From: Zygnema cylindricum
Lineage: Eukaryota; Streptophyta; Zygnematophyceae; Zygnematales; Zygnemataceae
Assembly: GCA_037447655.1 (NCBI GenBank)
Contig: JBBHKE010000060.1
Coordinates: 399,779-463,778, forward strand
Direction: 5' to 3'
DNA length: 64,000 nucleotides
This document shows positions 23,030 through 34,503 of this stretch, piece after piece (within the stretch, counting starts at the first letter, position 1; each line of letters opens with the position of its first letter). The notes under the pieces are model-generated. The model made no database searches. It was not told the DNA's origin and worked only from the letters and a program-made list of their open reading frames with translations. The position numbers and the translations under genes were made by a program.

Positions 23030-23834
23030 AGAGCCGTCGGTAGCCGGTACACTTATCTATTATGTCTAGGACTAAAGTTACATGTTATACGGTTTGCTAG
23101 TTATTTAAATGTTAGCCATGTAGGATAATTCATTTAACGGCAACTGTTTACAAGAGACATAGATTTAGTTATATAAAAGTACGGATTACAGTACGGATAA
23201 AAAACGAGTAACGCGTATTTGTTTCTTTAAATGAAACAAATACCACGGAAGTGTTTATGACGGCTACGATTGAAATTTGCATTCAATTGGACGACCGCGG
23301 AGAATGCCGAGATCGCGGAAGATAATCTCGTCAGTTTGTGGTCATCGCCACATCGGATGACACGTGGCACAATTACATTTGATCGCGGCATCTCCATGGA
23401 TTACGGGACCGAATCCGGATATGACATGTGTCGACATTTAGGCCATGTCGTACAATATTTGTACGGAAAGTACACCGGTAGCTGTACTTTTGTGTACGGC
23501 AGTGTAATATAATTGGTGCCGTACATCAGTAGATAGAGTTTTAGAGAGAGATAGGACTTAGAAAAATTTGGTAGATAGGACCCTCTCTTCCGAGAGCTTC
23601 TGTACATAACCTACAACTATGACCTTCCACAACTTACTGCTCAAGGAAGCAAATTCAGAGATTATTTTTGCTATCGACTCAGGGGAGTCTTGCCTTCACA
23701 GGGGTGAAGGTGGTCAGAGTTTTTATCAACCAAGGTGGCATTTATTCTTGCTGAAACACAAAGGGGTCAGGGTTATACTAGAGCCTTCTTGCAAACTGTC
23801 AATTTTGAGGATCTATGGAGGTCTTAGAGTTGCA
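23030..23834 (+). mobile_element. 5'-truncated A-type LTR
   Basis: It starts within the LTR near GTCGGTAGCCGGTA and runs to the end GAGTTGCA. It lies directly behind the complete LTR at 21969-23016, giving a tandem LTR arrangement typical of unequal recombination. Confidence 0.7.
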
Positions 23835-24734
23835 GAATCACATCGCGATTTTTTTTGTTAACATGAGGTTATCAAGGGCGATTCACATCCAAACAAAAAA
23901 AAAAGAATTGCATTTCCTCTTCTCATCCATCATCCATTTCTAGTGTGAATGCAACATCTAATTTGGGCGTAAATTTGGGCGTTGAATATATCCATTGTAA
24001 ATTAAATACAAGTACACAATTTGACAAAACGTACAATTTTACGTCATTGTGACGTTTGCATTACGCGGTTTGTTAAAACGCAGTTACATGAAAACGGCAT
24101 ATACCAAATCATTGTTTGTACTTTTTTACTTAATAAAGTACACTTTTGCACGGTTAGACACCGACCGTAGGCCACACTATTTAAAATGACACATTATTAT
24201 AGTTATTAACGCTCATTCAAAAAGTAGCTTAAATAATGTAAAGAATAATTTAGAATAATGTACTTTATTTTTAGTGATAGAGTCAAAATTTGGGGTGACA
24301 TTATTAGCGTGCATAAGTCTAATTACGATTCGCGGTGTACTATACAGTGCACCGCTAATCGTTATTAACGTTAAGAAATTATTAGTGTTAAAAATAATTT
24401 TAGTTTTTCAAGATTTCGAAAATAAAAGTTTACTCTAATTGATATATAACGTTTATTTGGGTACAACAGATCTGCCATCAGGATCTTCTCAGTAAAATAA
24501 GTAAAAATACACAATTTGACAAATCGTACACTATCGCGTCATTTTTCTCTAATTCATATATAGCTCTACTTTGGGTTTTCTTGAAATTATATGGGTTCCA
24601 TTGCCACACAGAATTCGCAGGTCCAAAGGAAGCTAATCTAGATAGTGACGACTCCAAGTTTATATAAACCCAAATGATCGACCCCTTGACAATCACAACC
24701 CCATTAAAGCTTCACCCTTGTGAAACAAGACTTT
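23835..24734. other. Intergenic with MITE remnants
   Basis: At about 24190-24345 lie paired GTTATTAACG and GATTCGCGGTGTA motifs of the TA-type MITE family, with a second family end (CAGTGCACCGC) head-to-head just beyond. No gene was seen. Confidence 0.4.
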
Positions 24735-25913
24735 CTGTGTGCTCAGTTCCACCACAGAATGCAAAGTTAGAATATGTGATTTGGATACATTCATCCACTT
24801 TGACTTTCCCTTAGAAATGCAGCTACCTAGGCAGGCAAAAACTCTGACTGACTACACCCCTGTGTAGCCTAGACTCCCCTTAGTCCGCAGCAAAAAGAAT
24901 CACTGAAATTGGTCAACTGAATTGATTGTTGGTCAACTGAATTGATTGTTATGGCTGGCCAAAGTTTACCATTTATACAAGGTGCTCTTGGGAGAGGCAG
25001 CTACCTACCAGATTATATTCTAAGTCCTAAAACCCCTCTCTAAGCCCCCTAGTACTAAAGTACGAACGAATGACAAGACTCTAAAGTACATAAAGGTACA
25101 GGTGTCGATGTACCTTTTGTACGGCCATCGTACAGCATGGCCAAAAACCAACACGTGTCTTATCCATATTCTTTTTTTTAATTCCCGGAATTTGTGCTGT
25201 CAAATATTATCTCTCCACGTGGCTCTAGATCATGCCACGTCTGAAAAATGGTACCGTACAAGAAAGTACAAGTGTCAGAGTACTTTTTGTACGGACAATG
25301 TACCAAATCGCCATAGTGCGACATTTGTTACTTCCGGATTTGTTTTCTGCCGTTCCGGAAATTCCGTAAGCCCATATGATGTTGCCACGCGTTATCCGGA
25401 GTGGCGGCGTCTGCAAACTACCAAATTGTCCTTTCCGCGATGTCGGCGCTGACCACGGGCGTCCGATTTACATTGTTATTTAAAACGGACCGTCGAAATA
25501 AATGTCCGTACTATTTATTTCGTCCGGTACTAAAAGTACAACTGTTTCTATGCCCCATATACCGTAATCTAGTTAAATGGAAAACCCTACCTGTAACTAT
25601 ATAAATATTTGTCAAACCCTATATGTCCTAGCACTAGTCCTAGGCTAAATGGACAAAGCTAACGACTGCGGGATGTTTGACGGCCGGTAGGTACCAGGAT
25701 CTATTCCTAGGCCCATCAAATATCTTTTTAGTAAACATATCTATTATCTACTACTGTCTCTCTGGAGAGCTTAGGCAGCCATGGGCTCTAGCTCCCTCTC
25801 CAGCCTTCAGTGACTACAACAAGTGTGGGGGCTTGGAGAAGGAGGTTAGAGGCAGACTGCCTCTGTTACTTTTCTATCCTAAAACAGACCTAGAAAATAC
25901 ATAAATATCAACA
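24735..25913 (-). mobile_element. Antisense Copia-related LTR
   Basis: On the minus strand it begins at 25913 with TGTTGATATTTATG and continues with GTATTTTCTAGGTCT, an ATGGCTGCC-containing block and other segments shared with A and B LTRs. The purines GGAGAAA precede it on that strand. The distal end near 24735 is approximate. No primer site or coding region was recognised beyond it, so it is a solo or truncated LTR of a third related subfamily. Confidence 0.6.
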
Positions 25914-26924
25914 TTTCTCCTGTATAGTTAATACGCAATCAATATCTTTACATTAAAATAAGCACGATCTCATTTTTTCTTTTATTTGGAGCGCACTTTT
26001 ACATGCGATCGTGATTATTTTAATCCATGTTTTATACTTTTTTACTTAACAAAATACCATTTTTACAGACTGACATGTCTGTTCACCCTGCTATTCAATA
26101 ATTTAATAAATTGTAATTATTAACGCTAAGGGTCAAGTAACATCAATCGTTTTTGTAATCGTACCTGGTCGATTGAGTCAATGTTCGATCACGGAGAGTC
26201 TGTAAAAATCGTGTTATGCATTGAGTGGCACCACATAAGCTATGATCCAATAATGAATATCCTTCGAAATTTTCACACCGACAAATTTCACTTCAAATCT
26301 TCACTAGCATACCATGAACCTGCGTACCAAGACACACTACGACAAAACGTTTGTATTTTTTTACAAATGTTAATATTTTGCACTTGCTCACTATTTAGAG
26401 TTATTGTTTTCAAACATGACGAAAATCCTTTGCGGTAAATAGTGTGACGAAAGAGCATTGCGAAAAATAGAGAGACGAAATACTGTTTGGAGATTGTTTT
26501 TTTATTTATTTTTAGTTAAATTTTGAAAGGTACAAAACCAAATGCAAATCTTGTGGTTTTCGTTGGTTGTCCATCGTGACACGTAGCTTAATGGTCCAGC
26601 GAGTATTACCTCCCAGACCTTCAAAGGGTATTGGCAAGATTCTCTATAATGTTGTTTCGCGTATAAAAACAAAATAAGCAGTATGGTTTGATGTGGATAA
26701 GCGCAGATTTTTGTAAACTACCCACTTTTCGACCGATGGAACTTGACCCTAATTCACCAGAACCTTAATTATCGTAAAATTAAAATAGTGTTATTAATTA
26801 TATTTCTAGATTTCGGGTCAAAATTTGGGGTTGCCGATATTGCGTTAATAATGTTAATGATGATTGGCGGTGTACCTTCCACGATACCAAGAGTACAAAG
26901 TACAATAATGTTGGATAGTATAGA
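25914..26924. other. Intergenic, MITE remnants
   Basis: AT-rich. The end GATTGGCGGTGTACC (about 26863-26877) belongs to the TACACCG MITE family. The following block (26877-26921) recurs inverted at about 38697-38741, on the far side of Copia B. An 85-codon frame at 26181-26438 is unrecognised. Confidence 0.4.
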
Positions 26925-26929
26925 CACTA

Positions 26930-27938
26930 TGTTGAAATAAGTAGTTTTTTGTATTTTCTAGGTCTAAAATAAATTAGCGGAAAAACATATATAGAAAATG
27001 ATGGCAGCCTGCCTCCATCTCTTCTCTCTTTCCCCCATACTTGTTGTAGTCACTGAAGGAGAGAGAGACCGATCGATCCATGGCTGCCTCAGCTCCATAA
27101 GAAAGACTAAAGAGTGACTTAAGTCACTCTCAACAAAAGGTTGAGTACGGCAGGACTCGAACCCCCGACCGGTAGAGCGCGGCGTAGCCGTTAGCTCTAA
27201 CCAGTCTGTCGTAGAAGTCCGTTAGATGATATAAGGTTTCATTTATATTTAAACTATTGTATTACACTGAAATGATTTAATAGAAATATGGACCAAACGA
27301 ACATAGAACTTGTTAAGGTTTAGTGCGAACGTCATTTCGCACGAAACAAATGAAACGGACATTTGTTTTAAACGGTCGACATTTAATGTCGGATTTAATC
27401 CGACGGCGCACGTCATCGCCGAGATCGCGCAATGGTCACTTTGGATTTTATGGACGTGGCATGACGTGGCCCCGCGTGGAAGGATGACATTCGGTCGCGA
27501 GAATTCCAAAAAATATACGAACGAGTGGAAAAATGACACGCGTCCACTCAGTAGCCTTGTCGTACACCGGCCGTACAGAAAGGACATCGACCGTAGTACC
27601 TTTCTGTACTTTACAATAATATGATTGGTTCGTACTTTAGTAGATAAGGGTTGTGAGAGCGATTTAGGACTTAGGAAATTTTGTTAGATAGACACCTCTC
27701 TCTCTAAGAGAGCCTTGTATAAATTGGCATTTTTGCCGCCTCATAACTTATCGGCTGGTTGGTCGTTTTCAGTGATTATTTTTGCTACGCACTCAAGGGT
27801 GTCCAGGCTACACAGGGGTGCAGTCAAATTGTCAGTTTGCCTTCTTGGGCAGCAGTGGTTGTGGCTTCAAGTGGGTTAGTTAAATACTATCTAAAGGCTT
27901 CCTGTATTTTGTGGTCCAATGGAGGACACAGAATTGCA
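26930..27938 (+). repeat. 5' LTR of Copia B
   Basis: From TGTTGAAATAAG to GAATTGCA. In antisense it contains a tRNA-like segment around 27140-27225, with a B-box-like GGTTCGAGTCC (complement of 27153-27163). Confidence 0.9.
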
Positions 27939-27953
27939 GGTTATGGGCCCACC
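27939..27953 (+). other. Primer-binding site of Copia B
   Basis: GGTTATGGGCCCACC directly follows the LTR. All 15 nt are complementary to the anticodon arm of plant initiator tRNA-Met as I remember it. ATG at 27943-27945 opens gag (MGPPS). Confidence 0.8.
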
Positions 27954-27957
27954 CTCT

Positions 27958-29012
27958 TGTAGAAATTAATGTCTTTTAAAGTATTTTCTAGGTCTGAATA
28001 GAAATAAGAAAGAAGCCGAGGCAGTCTACCTCTAACTTCTCTCTCCAACTCTCAAACTTGTCGCAGTCACTAAGAAATTGGAGAGGGAGCTAGAGCCATG
28101 GCTAACTAGGCTATCCAGAGGTTTACGGGAAAATATATTTTAGTTAGGGGTTTAATTTAGTAAAAGATATGTGCTGGCCACAAGATTTGATCCTACTACC
28201 TACCGGCCGGCACACAGTCGGTAGCCGGTGGCCTTAGCTGTTAAGTCTAGAAGTAGTGTTACCTATTATAGGGTTTGATAATTATTTAAACATTTATACG
28301 TAGAAAAGTTCATTTAACTATACCTGATTACGGGAGACATATATCCAGTAAATGTAAAAGTACGGATTCCGGTACAGATAAGAAACCAATACCGCGCATT
28401 TATTTCTTTAGTGAAACGTATACCGCGCATGTATTTATTACGGCTACGATTAAATGTGAATTTAATCAGACGGCCGGAATTAACGTCGAGATCGCAGAAG
28501 AGGATTTCGGCAGTTTGTGGTCATCGCCACATCGGATGACACGTGGCGGAATGACATTGGATCGCGGCATCTCCAAGGATTAAGGGAGGGAATCCGAACA
28601 AACCACGTGTCCACATTTAGGCCATGTCGTACAATGGCCGTACATAAAGTACACCGGCAGCTGTACTTTTGTGTACGAAACTGAAATCTGATTGGCTCCG
28701 TACATCAGTAGATAGAGTCTGTGAGAGAGATAGGACTTAGAAAAATTAGAAGATAGGAACCTCTCTCCCAGAGAGCTTTTGTACAAAAGGTCAACTTTGA
28801 CCCTCCATAACTTACTGCTCAGGGAAGCAAATTCAGAGATTCTTTTTGCTATCGACTCAAGGGAGTCTTGTCTTCACAGAGGTGAAGGTGGTCAGAGTTT
28901 TTGTCTGCCAGGGTGACAGTTATTTTTGCTGAAACACAAAGGGGTCAAGGTTATCCTAGAGGCTTCTTGAAAGCTGTCCACTTTGAGGACTTATGGAGGT
29001 CTCAGAGTTTCA
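27958..29012 (+). mobile_element. Solo A-type LTR nested in Copia B
   Basis: Runs from TGTAGAAATTAATG to GAGTTTCA, 1055 bp, with a perfect target duplication CCTCT (27953-27957 and 29013-29017). It separates the first five gag codons and the primer site from the rest of gag. Confidence 0.92.
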
Positions 29013-29017
29013 CCTCT

Positions 29018-31010
29018 AGGGTGCCCACCTTCAATGGATCTGGGTTCATCTATTCGGAAGCCATGATGATGGGAGATTTGTGTGAAAAACGATACTGGGG
29101 TATCGTCAGTGGACAAGTGAAACGTCCACCTTCGGGAACTCCATCAAGATTTGGGGGAGTAAGGTTTCCTGCAACAACGGTTGCCTCAGCGGAGGAGGCA
29201 GATGATGGGGACAGCAGTGTGTTCGAAAAGGGGAAAGGGAAGGAGACACCCCTCACTCCTATTGCCACAGTATCGAGAGCGACGACTGTGAAGACCGTGG
29301 AGAACGATACTCAAATGTGGGAGGATGTAAACATGGCTGCCAAGAACTTAACTCTGAGGCACCTCACTCAAGGTTTGGTCACTCCTCATCTTCACATATA
29401 CAAGGCCGAGGAGTTGTGGATGAGTTTGGTGGAGATTTATAGAGTTAGAACTATTCAGGAGCTCCAGTTGGCTGAGCAAAAGCTAGTGAGTTACACTTAC
29501 AAACGAGGAAAGATGTTACATTACTGTAATGATCTTTTTTGTTTGTATATGGAAATGGAAAGTGCCGGATGGACAGGTACAATGAAAATGAAAGTTAACA
29601 CCCTTATCATGAAATTACTAGATGAGTTCGAAAACATAGTGTACCGAGTACAGGGAATGCCTGATAGTTCATGGAAATGGAACACAGTAGTCAAGATGAT
29701 ACTTGTGCAGGAAAACACAATGGAGATTAGGAGAGGAGGAAAGAGCATTCAAGCTCGGATGGACAGGTACAATGAAAATGAAAGTTAACACCCTTATCAT
29801 GAAATTACCAGATGAGTTCGAAAACATAGTGTACCGAGTACAGGGAATGCCTGATAGTTCATGGAAATGGAACACAGTAGTCAGGATGATACTTGTGCAG
29901 GAAAACACAATGGAGATTAGGAGAGGAGGAAAGAGCATTCAAGCTCTAGCAGCAGGAGGGGACCGATGGGGGAAGGACCCGAAGAAACCTTATAGAGGGG
30001 AGAGAGATCATTCTGGGGGACAGAGGCCCCCAAAGGGTCTTTGTCATTATTGCAAAAAGCCGGGACACTTTATTGCAGATTGTGTGAAGCTATCAGAGCT
30101 GAGGCTCCAAGAGAACCGTGGAGGGGGTTCTTCCGGAGGGAAGAAAAATGCACTTGTGGTTACAAAAGTGTTAGGAGAAACCGAGGAAGAGTCATCTGAG
30201 GAGGATAGGAAACTTCTTCTTGACGAGAGTCTGGAGGAGAAGGATATTCCTCGAAGGCAGAAGTGTGCCCTTGGAGCAATCGGGGAGGCTCCACAAGAAG
30301 GATGGATCATCGACTTAGGTCCATCCATGCATATGTGTCGTGATAAAGAACTCTTCACTAAGTTAAAAAAGATTTCAACTCTAGAGATAGAGTATGGGGA
30401 TATGAGAGTGGTTACTATAGATCTAGTGGGATTAGTAGATCTTAAAGTCTTAGTAGAGGGTAAGACTTCTATACTTACATTCTCAGATGTACTATACATT
30501 CCTCAGCTGAGTAAAAATCTTGTCTCTACGTCTGTGTTAGATGACAAAGAATTTGATACTTTCACTAGAATGGTAGTCTTTACAGCTAAATATGGGGATG
30601 AAGTTTACTTCACAGCAGATAAGGGTAGCCAAGGAATGTTTAGGCTTAACTTGAGTAATGAAAAGAAGAATGCTGACTATGTTGGTGTTCCTAAGGTGAT
30701 GATTTGGCATAAGCGGTTGGGGCATGTGCATTTTGATAGGTTAAGGGAAATGAAAAAGCTTGGGGTAGTAGATGGCGTTCAGTTTGAGGATAATGAAATG
30801 ATGGATGATTGTAGTGGTTGTGCTCAAGGTAAGGCTCACAAACTTCCCTTTCCCAAAGCCGCCACATATAGAGGTGAGAAAGTGTTAGATTTGTTCCACA
30901 CAGATATTTGGGGAATTGCAAAAGTACCTTCGGTTGGAGGAAAGAGGTTTATGATGAGAATAACTGATGACTGGTCTAGATACTCTATGTTGTTAATTGG
31001 TCTAAAATAG
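29018..31010 (+). pseudogene. Copia B gag, protease and integrase N-terminal part
   Basis: Gag continues from 29018 (RVPTFNG). A 190-bp tandem duplication (unit starts at 29566 and 29756) shifts the frame, so the reading moves to a new phase in the second copy. The zinc knuckle CHYCKKPGHFIADC is at 30042-30083. The protease motif reads DLG where DSG or DTG is required. The integrase zinc region is intact (WHKRLGH, then CSGC), and the core starts with HTDIWG and ends at the nested insertion at 30988. Confidence 0.88.
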
Positions 31011-32304
31011 ACCGCAGAAGCCACCCAAACTATCATGCAAGAAGCTAAGCGAAGCTAGGCCAATGAACAATCATTTGAAATGCATCCTCCATTTAACATA
31101 CAACAACATTTAGGGTTTCATGGAATAATCAACATAAATAAACCCTATGACAATATCTAAGGTTTGATGGAATAATCGACATAAACAAACCCTAAGACAA
31201 ATGCATAAACAATGCATATCAAACATATATAAAAACATAAATAAATAATAACACACAAATGCATCACACATAAACAAAAGTATAATCAAATAAACATTAT
31301 ATCATTCAAAGTGCATGACCTAATCGACAACCCTAAAACACTACATCTTTGGTCCCCACTTTACTAACCAGCATTAATTGTTCATTCCTAACAAAGCTCA
31401 TTCCTATATATACACTTGTGAGCTGTCAAATAATCACTAAGTGTCATAAATTACGTTACTGTCACTAAATCCTATTTACGCATAATAACCTTTTAGTAAG
31501 AGTAAACTAATCGTAAGCGTACACCTGAAAGACAAGCAATCGTAAGCGTACACTTGTCTGCAAATACGACACATAAAGACACACAATTAAACTGTCGATA
31601 TCCTCATTGATCACCTAAAATATAACTATTTTAATCAACACTAAATCATTAATTCAAATAAGACAAAACATTGATGCTTCAAATATTTACACCGACGCAT
31701 CCAAAAATCCGCGTCATAAGTGACAACTTGCTTAGTCACTTGTCGATAAGTCCACGCAGCAAGCCGATGTCACATACTTACGGCCCACTTGATCATACAT
31801 TCTCAAAATAGTGTGATCCATCAAAAAGCGGCGACCTTTGTCCGCCGTCCGTAGCTCTTTATTCGGCACCTTCGATGTCGCGCCACGTGGTCACAAAAAT
31901 CCAAGTGAAATCTGCGCGTGTCGTTAAATATCCCACAACTGTCGCGAAGTGAATTCACGTCCACTTGCCGAAATAATATCGTACAGCCGAAATCATTTTC
32001 GTACCGCAAGCGCGTCCCTTGTAATAAATGCGCTTGTCGCATTTTGTTTCGTACGCCATGCGTACATTTTCACACTTCGAAAATTTCAAATCGGATCGCT
32101 TCGCGATCCGCCGTCCATTTACATTGCGCATTCCGCGCAACTCAATTAGTCCTTCACGTACATTTAATTTTCTTCGTACATTTACTCCCCCAATCCGCAA
32201 ATCTATTCGAACCTCCACACTACATCGCGTAAATGCGCACGCACGCGAACACGCGCACGCACGAAACGCTCCGTACGCACGAAACTAATTTTTCAAAAAC
32301 AACA
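30988..32304 (-). repeat. LTR copy 1 of the nested non-coding element
   Basis: Starts TGTTGTTAATTGGTCTAAA on the + strand and ends AACAACA. Dense CG-containing blocks lie around 31850-32110, including palindromic GATCGCTTCGCGATC at 32093-32107. Confidence 0.88.
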
Positions 32305-33182
32305 CTCCCCCGAAAAATTAGTCTCGTGCATCCATGGCGCCACGTCATCAGCTGTCACCAATGTTACCAGGTGTCACACCTGCTTTCAACTCCCTTCTCC
32401 ATCTTAATCAGCCAAATTCCTCCAACAAAATTTTCCCACTTGTTTCACCATCGCTTCCGCTTCCTCCACATACCATCCAGATTTCATAATACATAATATA
32501 TATATTTTTCATTTTCCGATTACAACAAAATAATTCCTTCCAATATCTAAATCCGGATTTACATTCCCAAAATTCTATCACAAATCAACTAAAAATTAAA
32601 GCCAAAAGGTCACACTAATAATATATCTTCCCTCAAATAATTCCTACCTCATTATAACAAATCTAGATTTCAATAATAATTTTTTTTTTTCTTTTCATAA
32701 ACTATCAAATCCCAAAATTTCCCATAAAAAATTCATAAACAAAATAGTATTTTCCCAAAAACTATAATAATGTCACATTTCGCAAAAATTTCCAACAACT
32801 CAAAATCTACATTACAAATCCAATTTTCAACAATCATCGATCCTCAAAATTTGGATCTCTCCACCACATGTCACAACTCCACCTTCCGGATCTCTCTCCC
32901 CCAAACGTCGAATCTCCACCTTCCACATCTCTCCATCAAACGAATATGTATTTTCCAAAAATAAATTATCATTTCTCATAATTAATCATTTTCATTGAGG
33001 GTAGACATTCGGCACTGTCACTAAGTTAACCCTTGGGGCGATGCAAGATTAAACTCGGCACATACCAACACTATGATAAGGCCGATCTCATGGGTACACA
33101 GACACCATTACTGCAATACAACCAGCAAGGACAATATTAACCCGCTACAATGCGTGTGACAAAAACCTACATCGACTTAACC
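32305..33182 (-). other. Interior of the nested non-coding LTR element
   Basis: AT-rich, without a reading frame of known type. The CTCCCCCG end (minus-strand CGGGGGAG) is the likely polypurine tract. No recognisable initiator-tRNA primer site was found at the opposite end (GGTTAAGTCGATG on the minus strand). Confidence 0.7.
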
Positions 33183-34498
33183 TGTTGTTCTTTGGTCTAA
33201 AATAGACCGCAGAAGCCACCCAAACTATCATGCAAGAAGCTAAGCGAAGCTAGGCCAATGAACAATCATTTGAAATGCATCCTCCATTTAACATACAACA
33301 ACATTTAGGGTTTCATGGAATAATCAACATAAATAAACCCTATGGCAATATCTAAGGTTTGATGGAATAATCGACATAAACAAACCCTAGGACAAATGCA
33401 TAAACAATGCATATCAAACATATATAAAAACATAAATAAATAATAACACACAAATGCATCACACATAAACAAAAGTATAATCAAATAAACATTATATCAT
33501 TCAAAGTGCATGACCTAATCGACAACCCTAAAACACTACATCTTTGGTCCCCACTTTACTAACCAGCATTGATTATTCATTCCTAACAAAGCTCATTCCT
33601 ATATATACACTTGTGAGCTGTCAAATAATCACTAAGTGTCATAAATTACGTTACTGTCACTAAATCCTATTTACGCATAATAACCTTTTAGTAAGAGTAA
33701 ACTAATCGTATGCGTACACCTGAAAGACAAGCAATCGTAAGCGTACACTTGTCTGCAAATACGACACATAAAGACACACAATTAAACTGTCGATATCCTC
33801 ATTGATCACCTAAAATATAACTATTTTAATCAACACTAAATCATTAATTCAAATAAGACAAAACATTGATGCTTCAAATATTTACACCGACGCATCCAAA
33901 AATCCGCGTCATAAGTGACAACTTGCTTAGTCACTTGTCGATAAGTCCACGCAGCAAGCCGATGTCACATACTTACGGCCCACTTGATCATACATTCTCA
34001 AAATAGTGTGATCCATCAAAAAGCGACGACCTTTGTCCGCCGTCCGTAGCTCTTTGTTCGGCACCTTTGATGTCGCGCCACGTGGTCACAAAAATCCAAG
34101 TGAAATCTGCGCGTGTCGTTAAATATCCCACAACTGTCGCGAAGTGAATTCACGTCCACTTGCCGAAATAATATCGTACAGCCGAAATCATTTTCGTACC
34201 GCAAGCGCGTCCCTTGTAATAAATGCGCTTGTCGCATTTTGTTTCGTACGCCATGCGTACATTTTCACACTTCGAAAATTTCAAATCGGATCGCTTCGCG
34301 ATCCGCCGTCCATTTACATTGCGCATTCCGCGCCACTCAATTAGTCCTTCACGTACATTTAATTTTCTTCGTACATTTACTCCCCCAATCCGCAAATCTA
34401 TTCGAACCTCCACACTACATCGCGTAAATGCGCACGCACGCAAACACGCGCACGCACGAAACGCTCCGTATGCACGAAACTAAGTTTTCAAAAACAAA
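33183..34498 (-). repeat. LTR copy 2 of the nested non-coding element
   Basis: Nearly identical to the copy at 30988-32304. It lacks one base in the terminal AACAACA and differs by scattered single substitutions. Confidence 0.88.
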
Positions 34499-34503
34499 CT
34501 CTA

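Larger units (their letters stand above)
30988..34498 (-). mobile_element. Non-coding LTR retroelement nested in Copia B integrase
   Basis: Two nearly identical long repeats of about 1.32 kb (30988-32304, 33183-34498) flank only 878 bp of interior. The target duplication CTCTA is perfect (30983-30987 and 34499-34503). Orientation is inferred: on the minus strand GGGGGAG directly precedes one LTR, a plausible polypurine tract, whereas no purine tract exists in the + orientation. No gag-pol domain is present anywhere. By size and lack of coding capacity it is of the LARD/TRIM class. LTR divergence is very low by eye (about a dozen sites). Confidence 0.85.

Noticed and set aside
26181-26438. 85-codon frame as a small gene
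   Set aside because: No recognisable domain, no splice partners, in a transposon-rich AT stretch.
27140-27225. Functional tRNA gene on the minus strand
   Set aside because: A B-box-like sequence is present but a regular acceptor stem and anticodon stem-loop cannot be drawn; it recurs in degenerate form in every LTR. Kept only as a tRNA-like finding.
32305-33182. Coding region of the nested LTR element
   Set aside because: Only short low-complexity frames; no gag, protease, integrase or RT motif on either strand.
31821-34443. Repeated 60-104 codon frames on both strands in the two LTR copies
   Set aside because: They are duplicated because the LTRs are duplicated, and several overlap antisense; no evidence of protein function.
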